A stretch of DNA of 64,000 nucleotides from DATKQJ01 sp035534295 (GCA_035534295.1 DATLSE010000009.1:53451-117450), one strand, 5' to 3'. Shown: positions 41,095 through 50,112, numbered from the stretch's first letter. Notes: generated by a model not told the origin, from the letters alone. Numbers and translations: made by a program.

Positions 41095-43235
41095 CCCCCG
41101 GTGCCTTCGGGCCGGAGAGCGAGGAGAGGCGCGGCAGATCCCGGTCCCTGGCTGCGGCCTGGGGCGCCTTCGTGGCCCGCCGCCGCTGGCTGGTGCTCCT
41201 CTTCTGGCTCCTGCTGCTGGTGCCCTCCGCTCTGCTTGCCCCGAGCAGTTCACGTCACCTCTCCCCGGCCGGATTTGAAACCTCGACCGAGGCCACCCGG
41301 GCGGCCCAGACCCTGCAGAGTCAATTCCCGCAGCGCGTGGTGCCGGTCCTGTTCGTCGTATTCACCGCCTCGGTGCCGGTCGGAGATCCGGGCTACGCGG
41401 CCGAGTTGGCCACCTACCGCTCCCGCCTGGGCGCCCTGGTCGCCGGGCGGGGCGCCCAGGTCAGCGCTCCGCTGGTGGGCCGCGACCAACGCACCGCGGC
41501 CCTCCTGATTGAATCCAACGCCACGGCCAACCAGTTCATCGGTCTGGCCCGCCAGATCGAGGCGATCAGAGCCGGCGGTCCCGCCACCGCCTTGGTGGGC
41601 GGGGGCGGGGCGGTCTACGACTCATTCATCACCGACTCGGAGAACGATCTGGCCCAATCCGAGAAGACCTCCCTGCCCATTGCGCTGGCCCTGCTCCTGA
41701 TCGTCTTCGGAGGGGTGGTTGCCGCCCTGCTCCCAGTTCTTACCGGGCTCTTCACCGTCACCGTCGCAGTCGCCCTGCTGGGCCTTCTGGGTCGGGTGCA
41801 CGAGGTCTCGATCTTCGCCCTCAACTTAAGCTCGGTGGTGGGCATCGGACTCGGGATCGATTACTCGTTGCTGGTCGTCAACCGCTTTCGTGAGGAGCGT
41901 CGCCGGGGCTGTGAGCGAGAGCTGGCGGTGGCCAACACCATGGCCACGGCCGGGCTTTCGACCCTGGTTTCGGGCGGAACCGTGGCGATCGGATTCGGCG
42001 CACTGGCCCTATCCCGCCTGAACGTGCTCTGGTCCATGGGCCTGGGCGGGGCGATCGTGGTCGCGCTCTCCGTCCTCGCCTCGCTGAGCCTCATCCCCGC
42101 CCTGCTCGCGGTCTTTGGCGACGGCATTGATCGGATGGCGCTGCCCTTCCTGCGCGGGCACGACACACGCCGCTTCTGGAGTGCCCTGGCGGCAGCGGTG
42201 ATGCGACGCCCGATGCGCTCGATCCTCCTCGTTCTGGCCGTGGTTCTAATCCTCGCCGCCCCCGCGCGGAGCCTGCGCGTGGGGGTGGTGGGAGCGGAGT
42301 CCCTGCCTCCTCAGGACCCCGCCGCCCAGGCCCAGAGGATCGCCATCTCCCAGCTCGGCCTGCCCTCCCGCGCGCCCGTGCTGGTGGTGGCCTCGGGGGT
42401 GCCCGACCTGGCCTCAGCCGATCGCCTGGAGGCGGTGATCCGCGCCGCTGCCGGCGGCCAGCGCGTCATCGGTCCCGAGCAGTCGGGTATCCAGCAGAGC
42501 CTCTACTTCCGGCCCGGTCACGCCGTCTACGAGGTCAGCCAGCCCGGAGCGGACAACTCGCCGGCCACCCACCGCCTGCTCGATCGACTGGCGCGGGCCA
42601 AGCTGCCGCCGGGAGTGCACGTGCTCCTGGGGGGTGAGGCGGCCGGATACCAGGATTTCCTCTCCGCCCTCCTGGCCGACGTGCCCCGGATCCTGGGCAC
42701 CGTCTTCCTGCTCACGCTCCTGCTCCTGGGACTGGCCTTTCGATCCGTCGTCCTGCCGTTCAAGGCGGTGCTGATGAACCTGCTCTCTGTGGGGGCGGCT
42801 ATGGGCGCTCTGACCTTTATCTTCCAGCAGGGGCATCTGGCCCACCAACTGGACTTCCAGGCCGTGGGTTTTGTCGATGCGACGACCCCGGTGCTCATCT
42901 TTGCAGCTCTCTTCGGACTCTCCATGGATTACGAGGTGTTCCTCCTCAGCCGGATCCGCGAGGAGTGGCGCGCGGGGCGGTCCAACGCCCAGGCCGTGGC
43001 TGCGGGGATGGAGCGCACAGGCCAGATCATCACTTCCGCCGCCCTCATCCTGGTCGTGGTCGCGGCCACGCTCGCCCAGAGCCACCTGGCCATCAACAAG
43101 AGCCTGGGGGTCACGATCGCGATCGCGGTTCTGCTCGACGCCACCCTCATCCGTCTGATCCTGGTGCCGGCCATGATGAGGCTGCTGGGCGACCTCAACT
43201 GGTGGCCCCAGCGACGCCGCACGGATGCGGGCTGA
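41091..43235 (+). CDS. MMPL/RND-family membrane transporter
   Basis: About 714 residues, 11-12 TM helices in two halves (TM1 near 35-55 and the second half from about 540). SSVVGIGLGIDYSLLVVNRFREE and the matching SMDYEVFLLSRIREE are the MMPL signature proton-relay regions. MMPL proteins export lipids or siderophores to the cell surface. A start at GTG 41172 would remove the basic AAWGAFVARRRW that normally precedes TM1; reading back, the only sensible initiator is CTG at 41091, overlapping the methyltransferase stop as CTGA. It may work on a lipid that the methyltransferase modifies. Confidence 0.88.
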   Translation: MTPGAFGPESEERRGRSRSLAAAWGAFVARRRWLVLLFWLLLLVPSALLAPSSSRHLSPAGFETSTEATRAAQTLQSQFPQRVVPVLFVVFTASVPVGDPGYAAELATYRSRLGALVAGRGAQVSAPLVGRDQRTAALLIESNATANQFIGLARQIEAIRAGGPATALVGGGGAVYDSFITDSENDLAQSEKTSLPIALALLLIVFGGVVAALLPVLTGLFTVTVAVALLGLLGRVHEVSIFALNLSSVVGIGLGIDYSLLVVNRFREERRRGCERELAVANTMATAGLSTLVSGGTVAIGFGALALSRLNVLWSMGLGGAIVVALSVLASLSLIPALLAVFGDGIDRMALPFLRGHDTRRFWSALAAAVMRRPMRSILLVLAVVLILAAPARSLRVGVVGAESLPPQDPAAQAQRIAISQLGLPSRAPVLVVASGVPDLASADRLEAVIRAAAGGQRVIGPEQSGIQQSLYFRPGHAVYEVSQPGADNSPATHRLLDRLARAKLPPGVHVLLGGEAAGYQDFLSALLADVPRILGTVFLLTLLLLGLAFRSVVLPFKAVLMNLLSVGAAMGALTFIFQQGHLAHQLDFQAVGFVDATTPVLIFAALFGLSMDYEVFLLSRIREEWRAGRSNAQAVAAGMERTGQIITSAALILVVVAATLAQSHLAINKSLGVTIAIAVLLDATLIRLILVPAMMRLLGDLNWWPQRRRTDAG

Positions 43236-43255
43236 GACGGGCCCGGCGCGCTGCC

Positions 43256-43261
43256 TAGAAT
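43256..43261 (+). promoter_or_regulatory. -10 box for a leaderless GNAT transcript
   Basis: TAGAAT, 6 nt, then ATG at 43268, with no ribosome site. Matches the arrangement before the hydrolase at 19022. Confidence 0.5.
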
Positions 43262-43267
43262 CGAGCC

Positions 43268-43777
43268 ATGCTCCGACCCGCCCGGCCTGAGGACGCACTC
43301 GGCATGGCCCAGGTGCACGTGACGACCTGGCTCCAGACCTACCAGGGACTGGTCCCTCGGGCCTATCTGGACCGACTTGACGTTGACGACATCGGACGCC
43401 GCTGGCGGGATCGCCTGGCCCCCGGGTCGAACCGCCTGACCTGGGTGGCGGAGGAGGACGGCGGCATCGTCGCCTACGCCAGCGCCGGACCCGAGCGGGA
43501 GGGGGGACAAGAGTTCGCACAGGAGCTCTATGGGATCTACGTCGCCCCGTTGTGGCAGGCCCGAGGACTGGGTCGGGGTCTGGTGCACTCGCTGGCCGGC
43601 CAGCTCGACGCCAGCGCCGGCCTTTTGGTCTGGGCGCTAAAGCAGAATTCCGCCGCGCGCGGCTTCTACGAGCACCTGGGGGGGCGCTGGGTGCGCGAAC
43701 ACGAGCTCGAGCTGGACGAGTTCAGATTGCTTGAGGTCGCCTACGGATGGGAGGCCACGGCCGATCTGTTGCGCTGA
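43268..43777 (+). CDS. GNAT-family N-acetyltransferase
   Basis: 169 residues. MLRPARPEDALGMAQVH at the N-terminus, acetyl-CoA pyrophosphate loop APLWQARGLGRGLV, and NSAARGFYEHLGGR at the C-terminus, the standard GNAT order. It transfers acetyl from acetyl-CoA to an amine; the substrate is unknown. Lies 32 nt after the MMPL gene but has its own apparent promoter. Confidence 0.9.
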   Translation: MLRPARPEDALGMAQVHVTTWLQTYQGLVPRAYLDRLDVDDIGRRWRDRLAPGSNRLTWVAEEDGGIVAYASAGPEREGGQEFAQELYGIYVAPLWQARGLGRGLVHSLAGQLDASAGLLVWALKQNSAARGFYEHLGGRWVREHELELDEFRLLEVAYGWEATADLLR

Positions 43778-43849
43778 TCAGGATCGCCGGCGGGCGGTGG
43801 CGACTCCGCGTCTTAAGGACATTTGCTCCTGGTCTGAGCCGCCCCGACG

Positions 43850-44656
43850 ATGGATTCGGTCGGCGTGCTGAGTGAGCAGGCGGGGTCCGATCGGCTGGCC
43901 GGCCTGGACTGGGAGCTGATTGGCGCCGCACCCCGCGCCGCCGGCCTGCAACTGGCGCTGGACGAGGTCCTGCTCGACCGTGTGGCCAGCGGCCAGCGCC
44001 CTCCCACGCTGCGCTTCTGGGCCTGGTCCGAGGCGGCGCTGGTCCTCGGCTCGCACCAGGTGCTGGCCAACGAGGTCGACCTGGAGGAGGCGAGCAGGAT
44101 GGGGATTCGGGTGCTGCGCCGGATGAGCGGCGGAGGCACCATGCTGAACCTGCCCGGTGCCTCCATCACCTACTCCCTGTACGTTCCGGCCGCACCGTTT
44201 GCCGATCTCTCGCTGGCCGCCTCCTACGCTCTGTTCGACTCCTGGGTGGTGGCCGCGCTGCGCGCGCTCGGGGTGCCGGCCTCCTACCGTCCGCTCAACG
44301 ATCTGATCGACGGCCGGGGCAAGATGGGTGGCGCGGCCCAGGCCCGACGCCGGGGCGCGATCCTGCATCACACCACCATCGCCTGGTCAATTGAACCCGA
44401 GCTTATCCCCCGCCTGATTCGCATCGGGCGACCCCCTGTGGTCGAGCGTGGGGTGCGCAGCGCCGAGAAGGTGGTGTCGCCCATGACCCAGCACACCAGC
44501 CTCAGCCGCGAGCAGGTCGAGGAACACATGGCCCGGTGGTTCACCGCCCTGACTGGGGCCCGGCCCGGGAGCATCCTGGAGGACGAGGAGGCCGCAGCCC
44601 GCGAGCTGGCCGAGCAAAAGTACGAGACCGAGGGCTGGCTGCGCCGCCTCGAGTGA
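43850..44656 (+). CDS. Lipoate-protein ligase A family protein
   Basis: 268 residues of the BPL/LplA fold: NEVDLEEASRMGIRVLRRM, the RRMSGGGTM loop, and the Lys-containing NDLIDGRGKMGGAAQARR loop that binds lipoyl-AMP, then GAILHHTTI. It attaches or transfers lipoate or octanoate to 2-oxoacid dehydrogenases or GcvH. The C-terminal accessory domain is short, so it may be an octanoyltransferase (LipM-like) rather than a ligase, although LipM needs a Cys that I do not see at the expected place. Confidence 0.8.
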   Translation: MDSVGVLSEQAGSDRLAGLDWELIGAAPRAAGLQLALDEVLLDRVASGQRPPTLRFWAWSEAALVLGSHQVLANEVDLEEASRMGIRVLRRMSGGGTMLNLPGASITYSLYVPAAPFADLSLAASYALFDSWVVAALRALGVPASYRPLNDLIDGRGKMGGAAQARRRGAILHHTTIAWSIEPELIPRLIRIGRPPVVERGVRSAEKVVSPMTQHTSLSREQVEEHMARWFTALTGARPGSILEDEEAAARELAEQKYETEGWLRRLE

Positions 44657-44691
44657 GGGTCCGGCGGCCGAAGGTCGGGGATCGGGGAGCG

Positions 44692-45372
44692 CTAGGGCAG
44701 GCGGCGCAGGAACTGCCCCTCGGCATCCTGGCCGGCGAGCAGGGCAAAATCGAACCGGTTCGGCTCCAGGGAGAGCTCGAGGTCACTGGGCGCAAAGCCC
44801 AAGACCTCGCCCGCGGCCAGGCGGAGGTAGCGCTCGCTGGCGCGGAGCGGAGCGAGCAGGGCTCTGGGATCTTCATCTCGGCCCTCCAGCAGGCCCTGGA
44901 TGTAGGCCGCGCAGGCACGGTCCTCAAGGTCGCGACCTCGAATACCCGAGGCCACCAGGGTCACCAGGGCCGGGCTCTGGGCGCGAACGGCCCGGGCGGT
45001 CGCTCGGGCCACCACCAGCGAGGCGGCGAAGAGCTGGTCGGCGCCACCGGCCGCGGCGGTGCACTGCGTACCGGCGCTGCTGCGCTGAATCAGCACCCGA
45101 CCGTTTAGATCGGCCGCGCTCACCTGGGTGGGCGAGTTGCTGATCGGGATGCCGGGGACGGGCAATCCGTTCACCTCGGCCGACACCAGAGCGCCTTCTA
45201 GCCGGCGCGCCAGTCGGAGCGCCTCGTCGACCTCGCGGACCAGGCGGCACTCGGTCGCCCCCCCAGCCAGTGCGTACGCGCTGACACTGAAGGCGCGGAG
45301 CACGTCGATGACGACGACGGTGCCCCGAGCCCGGCGCGCCCCCAAGACTCCGTCGACGATGCGAATGCGCAC
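44692..45372 (-). CDS. ComB-like 2-phosphosulfolactate phosphatase family protein
   Basis: 226 residues. VVVIDVLRAFSVSAYAL with Asp and Arg, the mid-protein GIPISNSPTQV and VLIQRSSAGTQ, and VASGIRGRDLEDRACAAYI match ComB-family phosphatases. ComB makes sulfolactate on the way to coenzyme M in methanogens; bacterial homologues are common and mostly unassigned. No other sulfolactate gene is nearby. GTG at 45372 is chosen; the frame extends further back over the divergent cupin gene. Confidence 0.75.
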   Translation of the reverse strand: MRIRIVDGVLGARRARGTVVVIDVLRAFSVSAYALAGGATECRLVREVDEALRLARRLEGALVSAEVNGLPVPGIPISNSPTQVSAADLNGRVLIQRSSAGTQCTAAAGGADQLFAASLVVARATARAVRAQSPALVTLVASGIRGRDLEDRACAAYIQGLLEGRDEDPRALLAPLRASERYLRLAAGEVLGFAPSDLELSLEPNRFDFALLAGQDAEGQFLRRLP

Positions 45373-45429
45373 AGGCCTAGTTTGTGAGCTGGGCGCGATC
45401 GGCATGGGGGCAACTGCACCCAACCACCC

Positions 45430-45435
45430 GATAAT
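45430..45435 (+). promoter_or_regulatory. -10 box for a leaderless cupin transcript
   Basis: GATAAT, 7 nt, ATG at 45443. Confidence 0.42.
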
Positions 45436-45442
45436 CCAGGGC

Positions 45443-45757
45443 ATGGAACCCAAATCGTTGGGCTGGGAGCAGATCGGGGACTGCGGAGCGATGCGTGTGG
45501 TGGGATTGAGGCTCAGCGCCGGGCAGACGGTTCCGACCCACCGCAACGCGCTGCCGGTGGCCATGATCGTCACCCGTGGCCGCCTGCGCTACGGCGATGG
45601 GCAGGATGCGGGCACGGCGCAGGCCGGCGAACTGCTGCTGATCAATCCCGGTGAGCGCCATGGATACCGGGCCGAGATTGACACCGACGCCTACATGGTC
45701 TTTGCCGGGCTGCCCGGCAACCGTCCGCGCACCTGGACGCTGCGGCGCCGGGAGTAA
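45443..45757 (+). CDS. Small cupin-domain protein
   Basis: 104-residue single cupin. Motif 1 is reduced (PTHRNALPVAMIVTRGRLRY) with one of the usual His residues, and motif 2 reads LLINPGERHGYRAE. This may bind a metal weakly or act as a sugar/ligand-binding fold. An ATG 13 codons earlier (45404) is possible. Divergent from the ComB-like gene. Confidence 0.75.
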   Translation: MEPKSLGWEQIGDCGAMRVVGLRLSAGQTVPTHRNALPVAMIVTRGRLRYGDGQDAGTAQAGELLLINPGERHGYRAEIDTDAYMVFAGLPGNRPRTWTLRRRE

Positions 45758-45771
45758 GGCGCGCTGCGATC

Positions 45772-46311
45772 TCAGGCGGTCAGGTTCCAGGACTGAATCA
45801 GAGGACCGCGCTCGCTCCAGACCAGATGGCTCATCGACGCCGTGGACAGGGCCAGGCGTGCGGCCAGGGGCGCACCCAGGTTGACGAATTCGGCCGCCAG
45901 TGCCCGGGAGATGTGACCGTGGGAGAAGATCAAGACGCGTCCGGACTTGGGCAGCTGGATCAGAAACCGGCGGCAGCGCTCCATCACCTGAGCTGGGCTC
46001 TCGCCCCCCGGACAGCCGGACGAGAACACCTCCCAGCTGGGGTCCTGGGCCCAGATCTCGGCCGTGGTCAAGCCCTCGTAACGACCGTAGTCGACTTCGC
46101 GCAGGAGCGGACTGGGGACAGCATCGGGGTAGCCGGCAAGCTCGGCGGTGCGGATGGCACGGAGGCGATCCGAGCAGAGGACCTGGTCCCAGGGCCGCGG
46201 CAGCCTGGGGCCCAATCCCCTCGCCTCAGCCTCGCCCTGCGGGCTCAGATCGAGGTCGGTGAGCCCGGTGTGCTGCCCGCTGGCGCTCCACGCGGTCGCC
46301 CCGTGACGCAC
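45772..46311 (-). CDS. Histidine phosphatase family protein
   Basis: About 179 residues. The phospho-accepting RHGATAWS is at the very start, followed by GLTDLDLSPQGEAEA, CSDRLRAIRTAEL, LREVDYGRYEG and the second His in FSHGHISRAL. The fold normally starts with a strand LWLVRHG; those codons are present upstream of GTG 46311, but no ATG, GTG or TTG precedes them in frame, so the true start is unclear and a CTG at 46314 is conceivable. Broad phosphatases of this type act on sugar phosphates or alpha-ribazole phosphate. Confidence 0.82.
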   Translation of the reverse strand: MRHGATAWSASGQHTGLTDLDLSPQGEAEARGLGPRLPRPWDQVLCSDRLRAIRTAELAGYPDAVPSPLLREVDYGRYEGLTTAEIWAQDPSWEVFSSGCPGGESPAQVMERCRRFLIQLPKSGRVLIFSHGHISRALAAEFVNLGAPLAARLALSTASMSHLVWSERGPLIQSWNLTA

Positions 46312-46322
46312 CAGCCAGAGCT

Positions 46323-46919
46323 CTAGCGTCCCAGCAACTCCGGACGCCCGGTGCGCGCCGCGCGTCCCACCGCCTCGATCGCGGCTCCAGCCCGCAGGCG
46401 CTGGGCGGGGTGGATGCAGGCGATACCGATGCGAGCCCGCTCGCCCACCGCTCCCAGGGCGACATTGACGATGTCCAGCACGCGGTTGGCGGCGTGGGCG
46501 GTGCCGGAGATGTCGGTGTCGGGGAGCAGCACCAAGAGCTGGACCGGGTTTCGTCCGAGCACCCCCGGGGTGTCGACCTCGCGGATGGCGCCGGCCACCG
46601 CCGCCGCGATCACCTTGAGGGTCGAGTCGTCGCTCTCGGTGCGCACCGGGCTCTCGGCCGTGGGCTCGATCAGCATCAGTCCCAGGGGCCGGCCGTAGCG
46701 GTGCGCGCGGGCGAGTTCGTCCTCCAGCACCGGGCGCAGGAAGCGGTCGTTGAACAGGCCCGTGGCGCGGTCGACCACGTGCAGGGGCTGCGCGTCCGGC
46801 TCATCGAGTCGGACGCCGCAGTGATTGCAGTAGGTGGAGCCCGCGGGAACCTCGAGGCCGCAGGCCGCGCAGGCCGCAGTCTCGTGAGTCCGGCGCTTTA
46901 GAACATTGCCCAGAGGCAT
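46323..46919 (-). CDS. Zinc-ribbon protein with a degenerate GGDEF domain
   Basis: 198 residues. Residues 17-35 form a zinc ribbon (CAACGLEVPAG then YCNHCG). Residues 48-190 follow a GGDEF fold: DRATGLFNDRFLRPVLEDEL at its start and ARIGIACIHPAQ at the end. The active-site position that should read GGDEF has GRNPVQ, so it cannot make c-di-GMP; it may bind nucleotide or protein. Lies 11 nt before the histidine phosphatase gene. Confidence 0.72.
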   Translation of the reverse strand: MPLGNVLKRRTHETAACAACGLEVPAGSTYCNHCGVRLDEPDAQPLHVVDRATGLFNDRFLRPVLEDELARAHRYGRPLGLMLIEPTAESPVRTESDDSTLKVIAAAVAGAIREVDTPGVLGRNPVQLLVLLPDTDISGTAHAANRVLDIVNVALGAVGERARIGIACIHPAQRLRAGAAIEAVGRAARTGRPELLGR

Positions 46920-46980
46920 CGCTAGAAAGGTTATCAGTGGGACGGTGCGAGACCGCCCCGCGCCCGGCCGGCTCCCGGGC

Positions 46981-47334
46981 TCAGCCCGCCGCCGAGCCGC
47001 TCTCGGCGGCGGGCCCGGCCGGCTCCCAGCGGCCCGCCCAGACGTCGACGGCGGCGAAGACGGGGGCTAAAGAGCGCCCCGCTGCGGTCAGTCGATAGCT
47101 CACCCTGACCGGGGGACCGGGATCGACCAAGCGCTCGACCAAGCTCTCGCTCTCGAGTTCGCGCAGGCGCTCGGTCAGGACCCGATCAGAGATGCCGGGG
47201 ATGCCGGTCAGAAGCTGGTTGAAGCGGATCGGAGCGCCCATCAGGGCGCGCAGGACGGCCCCCGACCAGCGCTTCCCGATCAGCTCCAGGCTCCTTTGAA
47301 AGGGCGCGTTGTAGTCAATGTCGGGGATTGCCAC
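46981..47334 (-). CDS. HxlR-family winged-helix regulator
   Basis: 117 residues: FQRSLELIGKRWSGAVLRALM, RFNQLLTGIPGISDRVLTERL as recognition helix region, and VRVSYRLTAAGRSLAPVF. It lacks the N-terminal Cys used for redox sensing by many HxlR proteins. It probably regulates the FAH-family hydrolase gene that ends 11 nt upstream, or nearby genes. Confidence 0.9.
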   Translation of the reverse strand: MAIPDIDYNAPFQRSLELIGKRWSGAVLRALMGAPIRFNQLLTGIPGISDRVLTERLRELESESLVERLVDPGPPVRVSYRLTAAGRSLAPVFAAVDVWAGRWEPAGPAAESGSAAG

Positions 47335-47342
47335 GGCGGCTT

Positions 47343-47348
47343 ATTCTA
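47343..47348 (-). promoter_or_regulatory. -10 box before the HxlR gene
   Basis: TAGAAT on the minus strand overlaps the FAH-family stop codon; 8 nt later is the GTG of the HxlR gene. No ribosome site. Confidence 0.4.
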
Positions 47349-48209
47349 GGCCCCGGTCCAGCTTTCTTCCAGCACTTCGTTGCGCATCTCACCCACTCCC
47401 TCAACCCGGGTGATCAGCGTCTGTCCGGGCTCCAGCCAGACCTGAGGCTGGCGTCCCTTGCCGACGCCGCCGGGGGTCCCGGTGGCGATCACGTCACCCG
47501 ATTCGAGGGTCGCGAACTCGCTGATGTACGAGATCAGGCGGGGAATGTCATAGAGCAGAAGCGAGGTGTTGGAAGACTGCCGCTCTTCCTCGGTGCCGGC
47601 GGCCAGAATCACGCTGCAGCTCACGTCCAGATCGCCCGGATTCTCCACCTCGTCGGCGGTGACGATGAACGGTCCGAGCGGCCCCGAGGCGTCGAAGTTC
47701 TTGCCCGGAGTCCACTGCGGCCCGTGGTCCTGGTAGTCACGGTAGGTGATGTCGTTGAACGCGCAGTAGCCGAACACGTGCTCCATCGCCGAGCCCTCGG
47801 AGATGTATCGCCCGGGCCGCCCGATCACCACCGCGAGCTCGGCCTCCCAGTCCATCTGGACCGACACGTGAGATCGCCGGACGGGGGCGAAGGGCCCGCA
47901 AAGACTGGTCTTGAAACGGGCGAAGATAACCGGCTTGCCAGGGTGAGGTCCGCCCGTCATCTCGGCCACGTGAGAGGCGTAGTTGCGCCCTATGGCGAGC
48001 ACCTTGCCCGAATCGGGGATGGCGGGGAGCAGGCGCTGAGGGTCATAGTCGTGGCTCTGAGTCGAGGCGGAGATGGCGGCCCGCAGAGCGTCAGGCTCAG
48101 CGGCGCAGAGCTCGCGCACGCTCCCTTCGAGTTCGACCAGGCGCCCCTCGACGAGCGCTACGGCACGGCTTCCGGCGGGGGTGGAGATGGTCCCTAATCG
48201 CATGCCCAT
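47346..48209 (-). CDS. Fumarylacetoacetate hydrolase family protein
   Basis: 287 residues. The FAH-core metal site appears as MDWEAELAVVIG and VFGYCAFNDITYRDYQ, with GKNFDASGPLGPFIV, then LIEFATLESGDVIATGTP-like sequence near the C-terminus (seen as SEFATLESGDVIATGTPGG). Such enzymes open beta-diketone or pyruvate-type C-C bonds, or decarboxylate oxaloacetate. ATG at 48203 is an alternative start with TAACCT 6 nt before it. Confidence 0.9.
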   Translation of the reverse strand: MGMRLGTISTPAGSRAVALVEGRLVELEGSVRELCAAEPDALRAAISASTQSHDYDPQRLLPAIPDSGKVLAIGRNYASHVAEMTGGPHPGKPVIFARFKTSLCGPFAPVRRSHVSVQMDWEAELAVVIGRPGRYISEGSAMEHVFGYCAFNDITYRDYQDHGPQWTPGKNFDASGPLGPFIVTADEVENPGDLDVSCSVILAAGTEEERQSSNTSLLLYDIPRLISYISEFATLESGDVIATGTPGGVGKGRQPQVWLEPGQTLITRVEGVGEMRNEVLEESWTGA

Positions 48210-48238
48210 AGGTTAAACGTCCGGCCCGGCTGGGGCGA

Positions 48239-49075
48239 TCAGCCCCCGAGGTACGTCAGCAGCAGGTCAGTGGCGTAACCGGCGGTGAACCCGATCAGCA
48301 GACCGAGCGAGAGCGCGATCGGCGTGCCCATCCGGCGGCAGACCGAGAGCATCTCGTTGATGACGTAGATGACGGCGCCTGCCGCCAGGGCGAGGAAGAG
48401 GACGGATGACCAGGGGGCGACGACGTTGAAACCGACCACCGTGCCGACCAGGGTCGGGCCGCCGCCGATGAGTCCGGTGAGGGCCAGGAACGACCATGAT
48501 GGGTTGCCCTCGGACGAGGCCAGCGGTGCAGCGATCCCAAAGCCCTCGGTGATGTTGTGTAGACCGAATCCGATCACCAGCACGGTGCTGAAGGCGAGCG
48601 CACCGGCGGCAAAGGACTGGCCGATGGCCAGTCCCTCGCTGAAGTTGTGCAACCCGAGCCCGATCGCGATCATGAGCGCGAGCGCGCGCGCGGTCGGCGC
48701 GGCTCGGCTCCCAGCGGCAAGCGAGGCCGCGCCCGGACCGGGATTGGCCTCACGCCTCAGCCGACGCCCCAGGCGCTGGTTGACCAGGGTCAGAAGGACC
48801 AGACCTCCGGCCAGGCCGCCCACGAACAGGACCAGCAGAGCGGCCAGAGAAGACCACCGCCCGGGATCGCGGTGGACCTGTGCCAGGGCGGCGTCGATGG
48901 GGAGGTTGGCCCGGCTCAGAATGTCCCAGAGCAGGAAGAGAAGAACCCCGGTGGCCAGCGCGTTGAGGAAACCCTGGGCGCGCGTCGACAGGCCGCGCAT
49001 GCGGGCTATGGGCAGGCCCAGAAAGATGGACAGGCCCGCCGCAGCGCCGATTATCGCCACCGTGACCTGGTTCAA
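48239..49075 (-). CDS. ZIP-family metal transporter
   Basis: 278 residues, eight TM helices. The metal-binding helix pair is intact: GLHNFSEGLAIG (TM4) and GLHNITEGFGIA (TM5), with a variable loop rich in Ala/Arg between TM3 and TM4. Imports zinc or another divalent metal. It starts with TTG. Metal supply for larC-type nickel chemistry is not implied; ZIP proteins rarely carry nickel. Confidence 0.88.
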   Translation of the reverse strand: MNQVTVAIIGAAAGLSIFLGLPIARMRGLSTRAQGFLNALATGVLLFLLWDILSRANLPIDAALAQVHRDPGRWSSLAALLVLFVGGLAGGLVLLTLVNQRLGRRLRREANPGPGAASLAAGSRAAPTARALALMIAIGLGLHNFSEGLAIGQSFAAGALAFSTVLVIGFGLHNITEGFGIAAPLASSEGNPSWSFLALTGLIGGGPTLVGTVVGFNVVAPWSSVLFLALAAGAVIYVINEMLSVCRRMGTPIALSLGLLIGFTAGYATDLLLTYLGG

Positions 49076-49136
49076 GCTCGCATCCGCGCGCCCGGGCGAG
49101 TAGCGGTCCTGGTCACCAGCCCCAGGTTAGCAGAGG

Positions 49137-50099
49137 CTAACGCGCATTCTCCAGCACCCCGGATTCCGACCCCACAGCCCCGGGCGAGGCGGCGGGATCG
49201 CCGACGGCAACCAGAAAACAGACGTACGAGGCGGCCACGAAAACCACTCCGGTGACGCCGGAATGAAGGAGCTCGCCGAAGAGGTCGAAGTGACTTAGAA
49301 CCAGCACCACCCCGGCCACCGCCTGGAGCCCGAGTGTGGCCAGGAACCAGATCGCCGCCCGCACCAGGTGGGGTCGTTCGGGGCGGCAGCGGCGCGCGAT
49401 GAGGATCAAGCCCAGGGCGATGAAAATGGCCCCTCCGGCGGCCAGGCGATGACCCAGATCCAGGAGCCGGAAGTAGCCCGCCATCGGGGCTCCGCTGGTG
49501 CAGCCGGGCCAGCTGGTGCAGGCCTGAGCAGCCCCCGTATGGCTGATCAGGGCGCCGCTGTAGACCAGCAGATATATGTAGGCCAGCGCGCCCCAGGCCG
49601 CCCAGGCCAGTCCCCGCGAATCGGATTGGGGGGTGCGCCTGCGTTCGGGGTGGCGCACGTAGGCCGCGGTCAGTGCGGTGGCGGCCAGGGCCACGAGCGA
49701 GATCCCGAAGTGGAGCGCGAGGACCACCGGCTGCTGCGGCCATTTGACCGCGGCCGCGCCCATGCCGGCCTGCACGAAGAGCGAGGTCAGCATCAGGGTC
49801 ACGAGCAGGATCACCGTGCGCCGGCTTCGCCACAGCGCGAGCGCGGCGGCCGCCAGGGCGAAGATGAGCAGGCTCTCGACCGCGGTCACGGCTCGGTGGC
49901 TGAACTCGATCAGGGTGCTGACCGTGAACTGGGGGATGAACTGGCCCCGGCACAGCGGCCAGTCCCGGGCGCAGCCCTGAGCCGATCCGGTGGAGGTGAC
50001 GGTGGCGCCCATGATCAGGACCAGGAGCATGCCGAGCGCGGCGGCCACTCCGAGCGGACCGATGATCTGGTTCAAGATCGGGCGGGGGCGGGTCGCCAT
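49137..50099 (-). CDS. ctaA: Heme A synthase
   Basis: 320 residues, eight TM helices. Two cysteine pairs lie in extracytoplasmic loops, GCARDWPLCRG and ACTSWPGCTSG, as in CtaA of Bacillus. Conserved heme-ligand His are in EFSHRAVTA, VLALHFGISL, DLGHRLAAG and LLHSGVTG. The enzyme oxidises heme O to heme A for aa3-type cytochrome oxidase, so the cell respires oxygen. ATG at 50099 has TAACCT 7 nt upstream; ATG at 50132 is an alternative. Confidence 0.92.
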   Translation of the reverse strand: MATRPRPILNQIIGPLGVAAALGMLLVLIMGATVTSTGSAQGCARDWPLCRGQFIPQFTVSTLIEFSHRAVTAVESLLIFALAAAALALWRSRRTVILLVTLMLTSLFVQAGMGAAAVKWPQQPVVLALHFGISLVALAATALTAAYVRHPERRRTPQSDSRGLAWAAWGALAYIYLLVYSGALISHTGAAQACTSWPGCTSGAPMAGYFRLLDLGHRLAAGGAIFIALGLILIARRCRPERPHLVRAAIWFLATLGLQAVAGVVLVLSHFDLFGELLHSGVTGVVFVAASYVCFLVAVGDPAASPGAVGSESGVLENAR

Positions 50100-50106
50100 C
50101 GAGTCA

Positions 50107-50112
50107 AGGTTA
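50107..50112 (-). promoter_or_regulatory. -10 box before ctaA
   Basis: TAACCT, 7 nt, ATG of ctaA; no ribosome site. Confidence 0.4.
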
